Below are positions 45,659 through 54,874 of a stretch of 64,000 nt of DNA, piece by piece. Under the pieces are notes generated by a model. That model was not told where the DNA came from, did not search any database, and worked only from the letters and a program-made list of their open reading frames with translations. Within the stretch, counting starts at the first letter, position 1, and each line of letters opens with the position of its first letter. A program made the position numbers and the translations under genes. Source of the stretch: Advenella alkanexedens (GTDB taxonomy: Bacteria > Pseudomonadota > Gammaproteobacteria > Burkholderiales > Burkholderiaceae_B); NCBI RefSeq assembly GCF_019132845.1, contig NZ_JAHSPR010000003.1, positions 1-64,000 on the forward strand, written 5' to 3'.

Positions 45659-47422
45659 CTAATAACCAATCGTCACGCCATCCGGGTTGCGTGGATCAGA
45701 ATAACCATACAGCACATTATCGCGCACCTGGATGGTTTGCGTACGCCCCATGGCAGGTTTCAGGGCAATGTCATAACCCTTTTCCTTTAACAATGCCAGG
45801 GTATCGGGACTGAAACCCTTTTCCACACGCAACTCATCAGGCAACCACTGATGGTGGAAACGGGGAGTGGACGCCGCTTCGGCCGGGTTCATGCCAAAAT
45901 CAATACTGTTCAGGATGGTTTGCAGCACGGTCGTGATAATGCGTGCGCCACCCGGACTGCCGGTAACCAGCCAGGGCTTGCCATCTTTCAATACCAAGGT
46001 GGGCGTCATGGAAGACAGCGGCCGTTTTGCCGGTTCAACCGCGTTGGCATCGCCGCCAATCAGGCCAAAAGCATTGGGCACACCTGGTTTGGCTGAAAAA
46101 TCATCCATTTCATTATTCAGCAGAATACCGCTTTCACCAGCCACAATACCACTGCCAAAATTCAGGTTAAGGGTATAGGTAACGGCTACCGCATTACCGT
46201 CTTTGTCCACCACCGAATAATGGGTGGTCTGGTCACTTTCGTAGGGTTGCGGCTTACCCGGCAGAATCTCTTTGGATGGCGTTACCTTATCAAAAGAAAT
46301 GGTATTGGCCAGACTGTTGGCATACGCTTTTGAGGTAAGCCCTTTTTGTGGCACCTGGGAAAAATCAGGGTCACCCAGATACTCGGAACGATCGGCATAG
46401 GCCCGTTTCATGATTTCAGCCACCAGGGTAACGGTTTTTGAACTGTTCAACCCTAAAACATTAAGATCGTGCGGTTCCAGCATATTCAGCATCTGGATGA
46501 CATGAATACCGCCAGAACTGGGCGGCGGCATGGAAACCACTTCATACCCGCGGTAAGTGCCTTTAACCGGTTCTCGTTCGACCACCTTGTAATTGGCCAG
46601 GTCCTCTTTAGTAATAAGGCCGTCATGTTTGCCCATTTCCGCTACAATCTGATCGGCAATTTTCCCCTTGTAGAAAGCGTCGGCACCTTCTTTGGCAATC
46701 AAACGCATCGATTCAGCCAGGTCTTTCTGCACCAGCAAATCACCCGCTTTCAACGGTTCGCCATCCCTGAAGAAGATGGCTTTGGTGGTGTCCCACTTAC
46801 CCAGGCTTTCTTTGGTGGCCGCCAGGTTTTCTGCCAGTGAGTTACTCACAATATAACCGTTTTCCGCCAGCTCAATGGCCGGTTGGATAACCTGTTCCAA
46901 AGGCATGCTGCCCCATTTTTTCAGGGCATGTTCCATACCGGCCACCGTACCCGGTACCCCAACCGCCAGGTGAGTATAAAGCGATCTGCCGGCAACCACA
47001 TCCCCCTTTTCGTCCAGATACATGTCACGGCTTGCCTTGGCAGGGGCCATTTCCCTGAAATCAAGCGCAATGGTTTGGCCGCTGTCCTTGTCATGCACCA
47101 TCATGAAACCACCGCCCCCCAGGTTGCCGGCATTGGGCAGGGCAACCGCCAGCGCAAAGCCGATTGCCACGGCCGCATCAACGGCATTGCCCCCTTTTTT
47201 AAGGATGTCCAGCCCTATGGCAGAAGCCAGGTGCTGCTCGGTTGCCACCATCCCGTTATGGGCAATGACCGGATGGAAAATATCCATATCATAGTCATAC
47301 TGCACCTGGGGTGGTGCCACCGGGGCGGGTGTTTTGGCCTGTAAGGGTGCAACAGAAACCCCAGCCAATAATGCCAGACCAAGGAATGTAACAACCGTAC
47401 TTCGCTTGAATTGAATAGACAT
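45659..47422 (-). CDS. ggt: gamma-glutamyltransferase
   Basis: The 587-residue periplasmic enzyme hydrolyses or transfers the gamma-glutamyl group of glutathione. It has a signal peptide (cleavage near LQA-KT, residues 29-30) and self-cleaves before the nucleophile Thr399 in the DQTTHYSVVD segment. The RPLSSMTPTLVLKDGKPWLVTGSPGG segment of the small subunit is typical. The ATG at 47422 has AAAGGAGG six bases before it. Length and order are normal. Confidence 0.93.
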   Translation of the reverse strand: MSIQFKRSTVVTFLGLALLAGVSVAPLQAKTPAPVAPPQVQYDYDMDIFHPVIAHNGMVATEQHLASAIGLDILKKGGNAVDAAVAIGFALAVALPNAGNLGGGGFMMVHDKDSGQTIALDFREMAPAKASRDMYLDEKGDVVAGRSLYTHLAVGVPGTVAGMEHALKKWGSMPLEQVIQPAIELAENGYIVSNSLAENLAATKESLGKWDTTKAIFFRDGEPLKAGDLLVQKDLAESMRLIAKEGADAFYKGKIADQIVAEMGKHDGLITKEDLANYKVVEREPVKGTYRGYEVVSMPPPSSGGIHVIQMLNMLEPHDLNVLGLNSSKTVTLVAEIMKRAYADRSEYLGDPDFSQVPQKGLTSKAYANSLANTISFDKVTPSKEILPGKPQPYESDQTTHYSVVDKDGNAVAVTYTLNLNFGSGIVAGESGILLNNEMDDFSAKPGVPNAFGLIGGDANAVEPAKRPLSSMTPTLVLKDGKPWLVTGSPGGARIITTVLQTILNSIDFGMNPAEAASTPRFHHQWLPDELRVEKGFSPDTLALLKEKGYDIALKPAMGRTQTIQVRDNVLYGYSDPRNPDGVTIGY

Positions 47423-47658
47423 AATGCCTCCTTTGTGGGTGTTTTTTATATTTTTATTTGAATACAAAACATACCATTTATTTGGCTTTATGTCTTGCCC
47501 CATTCCCACGCAGGATCATGGGAACCAGGAACAGAATATCAATATATTCCATAATCCTGGACTACAATTTGACCCATTCATATATATTTAAAATAATTTA
47601 CTATAAATAATTTTATGGAAAAAATATTACATAATTATTAAATCAGATGTGGTTGTCT
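47423..47658. other. AT-rich gap with a REP-like palindrome
   Basis: The 236 bases before ggt and after the S4-protein stop include the 29-base REP-like element at 47503-47531 and, at about 47570-47645, a strikingly AT-rich stretch. I see no ORF with a ribosome-binding site here. The AT-rich part may hold the ggt promoter. Confidence 0.35.
47503..47531 (-). repeat. REP-like palindromic repeat, copy 1
   Basis: This 29-base element has a TTCCCA...TGGGAA palindromic core. In reverse complement it matches 61262-61290 at 28 of 29 positions. Both copies lie between genes. Short palindromes of this kind, with GTTCCCA and TGGGAAC arms, recur in many proteobacterial genomes as REP-type sequences. Confidence 0.65.
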
Positions 47659-48054
47659 TCAATAACGCCGTTTCAAGTCATCCAGGTAACGCCGGTCACG
47701 TTTGGTGGGGCGACCATGCAAGATGGTATCGGCAGGCTCATTGGCCAGCCTTCTTCTTTCTTTTTCCGCTTCCCGGGCCTGGATGCTTTCAGGGGTTTCT
47801 TCGTACAGCAACTGCGCCACCGGTGCCGGGCCGCGTACCGCACTTAAGGCCTTGATTTCCACCACCCGATTCATACGCTCCTGCCGGATAGTGAGCCTGT
47901 CGCCCACCTTGACTTCCCGGGCAGGCTTGGTGCAAGGCTGCCCATTCACATCAATCCTGCCCTTGCCAACTTCGGTTGCTGCAAGCGAACGGGTTTTGTA
48001 AAAGCGGGCGGCCCAAAGCCATTTATCAATACGCAATTTTTCAAGCGTGCTCAT
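47659..48054 (-). CDS. hslR: S4-domain RNA-binding protein, Hsp15 (HslR) type
   Basis: The 131-residue product has an N-terminal S4 domain (LRIDKWLWAARFYKTRSLA; GRIDVNGQPCTKPAREVKVGDRL) and a basic C-terminal tail, matching heat-shock protein 15, which rescues stalled 50S subunits carrying nascent peptide. The ATG at 48054 overlaps the end of the upstream MFS gene by 14 bases. A TTG at 48066 is possible but adds only four residues. Confidence 0.85.
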   Translation of the reverse strand: MSTLEKLRIDKWLWAARFYKTRSLAATEVGKGRIDVNGQPCTKPAREVKVGDRLTIRQERMNRVVEIKALSAVRGPAPVAQLLYEETPESIQAREAEKERRRLANEPADTILHGRPTKRDRRYLDDLKRRY

Positions 48055-49261
48055 TCCTGACACCAAAATAATAAATACTTAACAATGATACTATAGCCGT
48101 CAGCAGCAGTCCTGTTGTGAATATAAGAGAATACGCGCCCCATTGCGCCAGCAGAAACGCAAACACCAAAGGGGAAAATGACTGCACGATACGGGCTGGC
48201 ATGGCGATCAAACCCAACCTTTGTCCATAATTGGTGGGGCCAAACAAAGCCAACGGCACGGTTCCCATGGCAATTGTCAACATGCCATTACCCGCCCCAT
48301 GCAAAATGGCAAACAAATTGGGACTGCCATTAAAAAACAAAAACAGCACCGCCCCCACAGGATGCAGCGATGCGGCAAAAACGGCCACCAGAACCGGATG
48401 CACCTTCCCCAGAAAAAAGAACTCAAACAAACGGGCACCCACCTGGGCCGGACCAATCAGGGCTCCGGCCATGACCGCCACAGACAAGCCATACCCGGCC
48501 AGTACGATCAATTCAGGAAAATGTGCCGCCAATGAAGTGGAAATAAACCAGGCTACGGCAAAAACATAGGACAGTAACATCATTTGCCATAGAATCCGCT
48601 TTGACCCCTGTGACCTGCCTGCCTGATTTTCAGCCTGCAACGGTTCTGTTCCGGTTTCCTGCAGAACACCGGTTTCGACTTGGGTTTCATGATTGATGGA
48701 TGGCACCAGCAGATGAAGCGGCATTCCCAGAATCATATGCAACAATGCCCACATCAGGCAAACCTGCTGCCAACCCCAGTAATGTAATACCCAACTCATT
48801 AAGGGCCAGCCGACCGTACTGGCCAGTCCACCCAGTAAAGTCACGCCCATAATGGCCGAACGGGCCTGTTTGCCATAAAACCGGGTCAGGGTTGCAAAAG
48901 CGGAGTCGTACATGCCATGTCCCATCCCCAGGCCAATCAGCCCAAATCCCAATCCCACAACCATGATGCCCTTCGCGGATGACAACAGCAGCAAACCCGT
49001 CATAAAGAACAGGCTGGACTGCAACAGCACCGGCCTTCCTCCCACCCGGTCTATTCTTCGACCCGTAATGGGAGTCACAAAAGCGGACAGCAAAAGGGCC
49101 AGGGAAAACGCGGCAAATACCCATGCTACCGGGATACCCAACTCACTGGCCATTGGCTGGGCAATCATGGCCGGCAAATAATAAGTAGAGGCCCAGGCCA
49201 GCATTTGGGTAATACCCAGTACAATAGTCAATAATGTTTTATGGTTGGTTTGAACAGTCAT
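48041..49261 (-). CDS. MFS transporter
   Basis: The 406-residue product has twelve predicted membrane helices and the motif TPITGRRIDRVGGRP in loop 2-3. The group resembles bacterial oxalate/formate or monocarboxylate-like carriers only loosely. A polar loop of about 30 residues (MHETQVETGVLQETG type sequence) separates the halves. It overlaps the hslR-like gene downstream. Substrate unknown. Confidence 0.8.
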   Translation of the reverse strand: MTVQTNHKTLLTIVLGITQMLAWASTYYLPAMIAQPMASELGIPVAWVFAAFSLALLLSAFVTPITGRRIDRVGGRPVLLQSSLFFMTGLLLLSSAKGIMVVGLGFGLIGLGMGHGMYDSAFATLTRFYGKQARSAIMGVTLLGGLASTVGWPLMSWVLHYWGWQQVCLMWALLHMILGMPLHLLVPSINHETQVETGVLQETGTEPLQAENQAGRSQGSKRILWQMMLLSYVFAVAWFISTSLAAHFPELIVLAGYGLSVAVMAGALIGPAQVGARLFEFFFLGKVHPVLVAVFAASLHPVGAVLFLFFNGSPNLFAILHGAGNGMLTIAMGTVPLALFGPTNYGQRLGLIAMPARIVQSFSPLVFAFLLAQWGAYSLIFTTGLLLTAIVSLLSIYYFGVRNEHA

Positions 49262-49359
49262 GGTGTTTAGCTGGTTATATTTGGCTGGCTTTGAATTTTA
49301 GTGATTGAACCCCATATTGCAGTTTGACATACTATCACTACACCACAAAGACGCTTAGC

Positions 49360-49851
49360 ATGAAAAAAATACTTTTGGCCGCCCTTGCCCTGTCCGGTTT
49401 TTTCTTTCAACCCGCCGCTCAGGCCGACGAGGTTGGCTGCGTCAGTACCACCTGGCGCGTTGTCAATAATGACAAGGTTTGCGTTCAATCATTTAATGAC
49501 CCCGATATTGAAGGCGTTGTCTGCCACCTGTCGCATGCCCAAACCGGCGGTATTTCGGGTGCCCTGGGCCTGGCAGAGAACCCCTCGCGCTTTGCCATTT
49601 CCTGCCGCCAGGTTGGTCCCCTCAAGGCCACAAAAGCCATCCCTGACAAAAAAGAAAATATCTTCACCCAGCGCATGAGCCTGTTATTCAAAGACCTTAA
49701 CGTGACCCGTCTGCTGGACAAACCCAATAATACGCTGGTTTATCTGGTGGTGAGTGAGCGGGTTATTGAAGGCTCACCTTACAACAGCATATCAGGCGTT
49801 CCGCTCATGCCCTGGGGCGATAAAATGCCTGAAGTAACATTCAGGAAATAG
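49360..49851 (+). CDS. creA: CreA family protein
   Basis: The 163-residue product has a signal peptide (cleavage near AQA-DE, residues 22-24) and the CreA core: EVGCVSTTWRVVNNDKVCVQSFNDPDIEGVVCHLSHAQTGG as separate strands, with four Cys in this half. CreA is a periplasmic protein of unknown role encoded next to creBCD in enterics; here no cre two-component genes are present. The start is the ATG at 49360, which leads into the signal peptide; an earlier in-frame start at 49324 lacks support. Confidence 0.88.
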   Translation: MKKILLAALALSGFFFQPAAQADEVGCVSTTWRVVNNDKVCVQSFNDPDIEGVVCHLSHAQTGGISGALGLAENPSRFAISCRQVGPLKATKAIPDKKENIFTQRMSLLFKDLNVTRLLDKPNNTLVYLVVSERVIEGSPYNSISGVPLMPWGDKMPEVTFRK

Positions 49852-49928
49852 TCCCTCCACGCCCGTTATAACCCGGCTTTACCCTTTCCGCCCTTGCCAC
49901 AGGAGCGGCTTAACTTTTTTGCAATGCC

Positions 49929-50771
49929 ATGCCCATCTCTGTCCTGAACCGGATCCATCTTGACGCCCCCTACTGGTCCCCCTGGAAAACCCGTTTCCCT
50001 GCCCCGCAGCAAACCGTACCCAGTGTTCACGCATTCCTGAACGACCATCGCCCTGCCCTCCTACCGGTTAACTTCGTCCCACAGGAAATCCTGCCCGACA
50101 GCATGGCCTATGAAACCTATATTTATGAAACCGGCAATGTGCCCACCCGTGATGGCCTGCATGATTATTTCAATGCCCTGTGCTGGTTTACCTTCCCGAA
50201 CACCAAAACCCGCCTTAACCGGTTACAGGCGGCGCAAATAAAACAAGCAGGTGTGGGTGATACCAGGGGAAAAACAAGGGATGCCATTACGATTATTGAT
50301 GAAAACGGTTTCTTCATCCAATGCCCGGACGAGCTTTGGCAGGCCCTGCAAGCCAAACAATGGCAAACCGCCTTTCAGACCTTACGCCCCCTGTGGCGCC
50401 AAACCCGGGTTATCGCCTTCGGCCATGCCCTGCTGGAAAAACTGGTGACCCCTTATAAAGCCATTACCGCCCATGCCATCCGCATACCCGATTTCATTGG
50501 GCCATGCCGCCAAAAGACTGACCCGGATGAGCGGGTAGCCGAGGTAACCGCTAAAGACCAAACCGATCCCGACACGCCTGAGATATTTTCAGAAGCGGCC
50601 ATCCAGCAAGTGGACGATTATCTAGCCGGGTTCCTGACAGAACAAACCCTGCAAACCAAGCCTTTCATCCCGCTGCAGATTTTTGGTATTCCGGGCTGGC
50701 ATGAAGAACAGTCACAGGTCGGCTTTTACGATGACAACAAGGTTTTCAGGACACCAAAAAGGTCTGGTTAA
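49929..50771 (+). CDS. DUF3025 protein
   Basis: The 280-residue product fits the DUF3025 family, common in Betaproteobacteria. Landmarks are the AYETYIYETGNVPTRDGLHDYFNALCWFTFP block (about 58-90) and FGHALLEKLVTPYKAITAHA (about 157-176). The His/Glu/Asp content suggests a metal site, but no activity is known to me. It follows creA by 77 bases in the same direction. Confidence 0.85.
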   Translation: MPISVLNRIHLDAPYWSPWKTRFPAPQQTVPSVHAFLNDHRPALLPVNFVPQEILPDSMAYETYIYETGNVPTRDGLHDYFNALCWFTFPNTKTRLNRLQAAQIKQAGVGDTRGKTRDAITIIDENGFFIQCPDELWQALQAKQWQTAFQTLRPLWRQTRVIAFGHALLEKLVTPYKAITAHAIRIPDFIGPCRQKTDPDERVAEVTAKDQTDPDTPEIFSEAAIQQVDDYLAGFLTEQTLQTKPFIPLQIFGIPGWHEEQSQVGFYDDNKVFRTPKRSG

Positions 50772-50830
50772 GGCTACCCAGTTTGCTCCGGCGCCCCTTC
50801 GGGCCGAAGTCGCTGCACTGGTAGCCTTAA
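50768..50830. terminator. long hairpin between DUF3025 and TauE/SafE genes
   Basis: TTAAGGCTACC (50768-50778) and GGTAGCCTTAA (50820-50830) are perfect 11-base arms, continued by AGT/ACT after a bulged C. Within the loop, GCCC-CTTC-GGGC forms a second stem. It begins in the DUF3025 stop codon. The size and two-tier shape are more than a simple terminator needs. Confidence 0.5.
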
Positions 50831-50883
50831 TCAGGCCCGGATACGTATAGCCTTGCAAAAAACGGCAATCTTAACTGAATTGC

Positions 50884-51711
50884 CTAAATGATTCCAAACG
50901 CAGTCAGCGACTTATACAACATATATGCACTAATCGAAAACAACAACAAGGCAAAAATCCGCTTCAGCCTGTCAACCGGCCAATTATGCGCACACTTTGC
51001 CCCTACAGGCGCCATCAGCACACTCATGGTAATCAGTACCAGCAAACCAGGCCAATACACATAACCCAGCATCCCATCCTGGATACCAATTTTTTCAATC
51101 CCGGAAGTGATATACCCGATACTGTTGCCCACCGCAATCGGAAAACCCAATGCCGCCGACGTGGCCACCGCATTGCGGATAGGCACATTACACCAGACCA
51201 TGAACGGCACTGACAAAAATCCGCCACCGGCGCCCACCAGGCCGGAAATAAACCCGATCCCGGTACCCACGGCCGTGCGGCCGGCCACACCCGGCAGCTG
51301 GCGTGACGCCTTGGGCTTTTTGTTTTTTAACATGTTCAGCCCTGAATAGCCCACAAAAACCGCAAAAAACAAGGCCAGCCAAGCCATGCTGATAAATCTG
51401 AAGGCCACGCCACCGGCCAGCAATCCGCCTAAAATAATGCCCGGCACCAGTGAAAAAACAACCGGCCACAACACCGCACCTTTTTTATGATGCGCCCGCA
51501 TGCTTGATAGCGAGGTGAACATAATCATGCTCATGGACGTTGCGATGGCTGCATGCACCGCAATATCACCCGACATTTGCTGCCAGGTAAACAGCATGGT
51601 AAGAAATGGCACCAGCACCATTCCCCCACCAACACCCAGCAAACCGGCCATAAAACCACCAAACGCCCCCAGTACAAGCAAGGCGACAACCATTCCAAAA
51701 CTTAATATCAT
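50884..51711 (-). CDS. TauE/SafE family membrane permease
   Basis: The 275-residue product has about eight membrane helices and the two family repeats (GFMAGLLGVGGGMVLVPFL near the N-terminus and GFISGLVGAGGGFLSVPFM in the second half). The family exports or imports sulfite, sulfoacetate and other small sulfonates or organosulfur compounds. Its ATG overlaps the stop of the amino-acid ABC ATPase gene (TAATG), so it is co-translated with that transporter. This suggests a sulfur-containing amino acid link; inference only. Confidence 0.88.
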   Translation of the reverse strand: MILSFGMVVALLVLGAFGGFMAGLLGVGGGMVLVPFLTMLFTWQQMSGDIAVHAAIATSMSMIMFTSLSSMRAHHKKGAVLWPVVFSLVPGIILGGLLAGGVAFRFISMAWLALFFAVFVGYSGLNMLKNKKPKASRQLPGVAGRTAVGTGIGFISGLVGAGGGFLSVPFMVWCNVPIRNAVATSAALGFPIAVGNSIGYITSGIEKIGIQDGMLGYVYWPGLLVLITMSVLMAPVGAKCAHNWPVDRLKRIFALLLFSISAYMLYKSLTAFGII

Positions 51712-52478
51712 TATTTCAGGTTACCTGATAAAAATTGCTGCAAACGGACGCTCTTGGTATTGCCAAAAACCTCGGCAGGCGTCCCTTGTTCTTCCACACT
51801 GCCCTGGTGTAAAAACATGACCTGCGAAGCCAGGTTACGGGCAAACCCCATTTCATGGGTCACGACAAGCATAGTTCGACCTTCTTCAGCCAGATGCTGC
51901 ATGACTTTCAATACATCGCCCACCAGCTCCGGGTCGAGGGCCGAAGTAGGTTCATCAAACAGCATCACCTCGGGCTCCATGGCCAGCGCCCGGGCAATGG
52001 CCACGCGCTGCTGCTGCCCGCCTGACATTTGCGAGGGATATTGTTTTTCCACCGCTTGCGCCAGACCTACCTTGTTCAGATAATGACGGGCCCGTTCAAG
52101 CGCTTCGTTTTTTTTCACACCCAGAACATGCATGGGTGCCTCTATCACGTTTTCCAACGCCGTCATGTGTGCCCATAAATTGAAATGCTGGAACACCATG
52201 GCCAATTTGGTCCTGAACAATTGCAGGCGTTTTTCATCAGACACGCGCAAACGGCCTTTTTTATCCTGGACAACCGTCAGCTCTTCACCATTGAGAAAAA
52301 CACTGCCGCTGTTGGGTTGCTCCAGAAAATTGATACACCGTAAAAAAGTGCTTTTACCAGAGCCGCTTGAGCCAATCAAGGCAATCACGTCTCCGGCACT
52401 GGCCTGCAACGAAACGCCTTTCAGGACTTCGTTTTGGCCATACGATTTATGTATGTTTCTAACATCCAGTTTATACAT
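51711..52478 (-). CDS. amino-acid ABC transporter ATPase (HisP/GlnQ/ArtP type)
   Basis: The 255-residue product has Walker A GSSGSGKST, signature MSGGQQQR, and Walker B LFDEPTSALDPE, all typical of polar amino-acid uptake ATPases. The ATG at 52478 follows AGGAAAG; longer starts are unsupported. The upstream permease stops seven bases before. It powers import by the two permeases encoded upstream. Confidence 0.92.
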   Translation of the reverse strand: MYKLDVRNIHKSYGQNEVLKGVSLQASAGDVIALIGSSGSGKSTFLRCINFLEQPNSGSVFLNGEELTVVQDKKGRLRVSDEKRLQLFRTKLAMVFQHFNLWAHMTALENVIEAPMHVLGVKKNEALERARHYLNKVGLAQAVEKQYPSQMSGGQQQRVAIARALAMEPEVMLFDEPTSALDPELVGDVLKVMQHLAEEGRTMLVVTHEMGFARNLASQVMFLHQGSVEEQGTPAEVFGNTKSVRLQQFLSGNLK

Positions 52479-52485
52479 GGCTTTC

Positions 52486-53220
52486 CTAATTTTTTTCGTA
52501 TGCCAGAAAGGCCAGTGCACGGCGTTCAATCCGCCTGAATGCCCAAACCAGTACAAACGAAATTGACATATACAACAACGCCGCCGTGCCATACGAGGCA
52601 AACGTTAAATAAGTGGCCGCATTGGCATCCCGGGCCACTTTAAGGATATCCGGCACCGTGGCCGTAAAGGCCAGAGAAGTGGCATGCAGCATCAAGATGA
52701 CTTCATTGCTGTAAGCAGGCAAGGCCCGGCGCAGGGCGGAAGGCAGAATGATGCGGGTATACATTTTCCAGCGTGACATGCCATAGGCACGGGCGGCATC
52801 CAACTCGGCATAGGGCGTCGCTTTTATATAACCGGCAAAAATCTCTATGGTGTAGGCCAGGGTATTAAGCAGCAGTGCCAGCACCACACAGTTATAACCA
52901 CTCACGAAAAAAGCGTATAGCAGGGGCGTTTCACGAACAAACTCAAGCCCCACGATACCACTGTAAATCAGCAACAGCTGTACATAAAACGGTGTACCCC
53001 GAAAAACCCAGCTAAAGAACCAGATCGGGCCGCTGATAAATTTGTTTTTGGACACCCGCATGACTGACAGCGGCAAAGCCAGTACAAAACCCAGAACCAC
53101 CGACAGGGTTAAAATCCATAAAGTGACAGCCAGACCTGAAAAATGGGTACCATCCCAGAACAAAAACGGTTCCCAATACTCATTGATGATGAGCATAAAA
53201 TGTTCAAATGACTCGATCAT
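52486..53220 (-). CDS. amino-acid ABC transporter permease (HisM type)
   Basis: The 244-residue inner-membrane product has about five helices and the EAA loop (AELDAARAYGMSRWKMYTRIILPSALRRALP). It overlaps the HisQ-type permease gene by four bases (ATGA). The pair forms a heterodimeric channel of the histidine/lysine/arginine/ornithine kind. Confidence 0.9.
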   Translation of the reverse strand: MIESFEHFMLIINEYWEPFLFWDGTHFSGLAVTLWILTLSVVLGFVLALPLSVMRVSKNKFISGPIWFFSWVFRGTPFYVQLLLIYSGIVGLEFVRETPLLYAFFVSGYNCVVLALLLNTLAYTIEIFAGYIKATPYAELDAARAYGMSRWKMYTRIILPSALRRALPAYSNEVILMLHATSLAFTATVPDILKVARDANAATYLTFASYGTAALLYMSISFVLVWAFRRIERRALAFLAYEKN

Positions 53221-53906
53221 AAATGAGCCTCACGCACGCCAGCAGAATACTTCTTCTCGAGCCACCACAACACAATACTGGAAACAGTGGTAAGCCCCAG
53301 ATAAATCAGGCCGGCCACTAAAATAAACAGGAACATGCTGGCTGTGGCACGACCTGCCGTTTGTGTAACCTGAACCAGATCAGACAGCCCGATAATGGAC
53401 ACCAGGGCAGTCGCCTTCAACAATACCAGCCAGTTGTTGCCAATGCCCGGCAAGGCAAAGCGCATCATCTGCGGGAAAAGAATTCGGCTGAAAACCTGCC
53501 GATCACTCATGCCAAATGCCTTGCCCGCCTCCAGCTGCCCTTTAGGCACCGCCAAAAAGGCGCCACGGAAGGTTTCTGCAAAATAGGCCCCGTAAATAAA
53601 CCCGATGGTAAGAACCCCCGCAATAAACGGATCAATTTCCAGCATGGGCAAACCCAAGGCATCGGTAATATTGTTAAGGCCCATTTGAATGCTAAAGAAA
53701 ATAAGCAGCATCAGGACCAGGTCGGGTACGCTGCGCACCAGCGTTGTGTAAGCCTGGGCAAGCCCTTTGAACAGGAAATTGCCAAACAGTTTTGCGCTTG
53801 CCCCGATCAGGCCCAGCAAAAAGGCCACCAGCAGCGACAACAATGCCAGCGTGATGGTTTCCCAAGTGCCGTCGAGAATCTGGCCGCCATAGCCATGCAA
53901 AAACAT
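53217..53906 (-). CDS. amino-acid ABC transporter permease (HisQ type)
   Basis: The 229-residue product has about five helices and an EAA loop (QLEAGKAFGMSDRQVFSRILFPQMMRFALPG). It pairs with the HisM-type protein. The gene follows the binding-protein gene after a terminator-like hairpin (53918-53957), so it is likely expressed at a lower level than the receptor. Confidence 0.9.
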   Translation of the reverse strand: MFLHGYGGQILDGTWETITLALLSLLVAFLLGLIGASAKLFGNFLFKGLAQAYTTLVRSVPDLVLMLLIFFSIQMGLNNITDALGLPMLEIDPFIAGVLTIGFIYGAYFAETFRGAFLAVPKGQLEAGKAFGMSDRQVFSRILFPQMMRFALPGIGNNWLVLLKATALVSIIGLSDLVQVTQTAGRATASMFLFILVAGLIYLGLTTVSSIVLWWLEKKYSAGVREAHL

Positions 53907-53917
53907 GAATGCCCCTT

Positions 53918-53957
53918 AAAAACAAAAAATGATTGAGCAACCCGCGATTGCTCAATC
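53918..53957 (-). terminator. attenuating terminator between binding protein and permease genes
   Basis: On the minus strand GATTGAGCAA, a seven-base loop and TTGCTCAATC form a perfect ten-pair stem (53931-53957), followed by a T-rich run (53918-53930). This is a good intrinsic terminator in the middle of an operon. It would let the periplasmic receptor be made in excess over the membrane complex, as is common for ABC uptake operons. Confidence 0.75.
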
Positions 53958-53999
53958 AAGCGATGACTTCAATTGATTGTATGCCACTCGGGCTGATAC

Positions 54000-54803
54000 T
54001 TACTTGGCCTGCATCAGACCAATTTCACCAGGCTGAAAATACTTGCCGGCAATTTCTGCAATTGTACCTTCTGTAACCAGCTCATTGATGGCTTTATTAA
54101 TGGCGTCTTTCAATTTCACATCGGATTTGCGCAATCCCATGGCAATTTCATTGGTCAGGATAGGGTCACCAGACAACACTTCTCCAACAAACTCAAAGTC
54201 CCTGCCCTCTGGGGTGACCAGAAAGCCGGCAATCGCATTGGGTTTTTCAAGCAGGGCGGCATCAAGACGGCCTGCCCGCAAATCGGCATAGGTTTGTGAC
54301 TGGTCCTGGTAAGACACGATTTGCACGCCTCCCTTGCCCCAGGCTTTTTTGGCATAGGTTTCCTGGGTGGTGCCCTGCAGCACACCCAAGCGTTTTCCTT
54401 TCAAGGATTCAGCAGTAGGCAAAGTGCCACTGCCTTTTTTGGCAATCAGCTGGGTGGGAATGGCATACAGGGGATCGGTAAAGTTAATGACCTTTGCCCG
54501 CGCCTCGGTGGCGGTCATACTCGAATGGATAACGTCAAACTTGCGGGCCTGAAGGGCGGGAATCAGGCCATCAAAGGATTGTTCCACCCACACGCATTTG
54601 GCGTTCAGTTTACCGCAAATGGCATTGGCCACATCCACGTCAAATCCTTCCATGTCACCTTGGGCATTTCTGTATTCAAAAGGCGGATAGGTCGCTTCCA
54701 CACCAATACGTATTTCTTTCCACTCATTGGCAGTGGCAAGATTACCCATTCCAAGAACTGAACATGCCAATCCTGCTGCAATCAATATTTTTCTGATTTT
54801 CAT
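54000..54803 (-). CDS. periplasmic amino-acid binding protein (HisJ/ArgT type)
   Basis: The 267-residue product has a signal peptide (cleavage near ATA-NE, residue 25) and the family 3 fold: the IRIGVEATYPPFEYRN opening, GFDVDVANAICGKL, and MTATEARAKVINFTDPLY. The ligand pocket is of the polar/basic amino-acid type. Together with the lysine exporter LysO nearby, lysine/arginine/ornithine is the favoured ligand, but this is not certain. Confidence 0.9.
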   Translation of the reverse strand: MKIRKILIAAGLACSVLGMGNLATANEWKEIRIGVEATYPPFEYRNAQGDMEGFDVDVANAICGKLNAKCVWVEQSFDGLIPALQARKFDVIHSSMTATEARAKVINFTDPLYAIPTQLIAKKGSGTLPTAESLKGKRLGVLQGTTQETYAKKAWGKGGVQIVSYQDQSQTYADLRAGRLDAALLEKPNAIAGFLVTPEGRDFEFVGEVLSGDPILTNEIAMGLRKSDVKLKDAINKAINELVTEGTIAEIAGKYFQPGEIGLMQAK

Positions 54804-54851
54804 GCCTGCGTTTCCTATGCAAATTAATCAAAAACGAAAGATAAGACTAAT

Positions 54852-54874
54852 ACTTTCCATTCAATACGGAAAGT
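54852..54874. promoter_or_regulatory. inverted repeat upstream of the amino-acid ABC operon
   Basis: ACTTTCC (54852-54858) and GGAAAGT (54868-54874) are perfect seven-base arms with a nine-base centre, about 50 bases before the binding-protein start. This is a likely operator or promoter element. The remainder of the 248-base gap shows nothing I can name. Confidence 0.35.
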
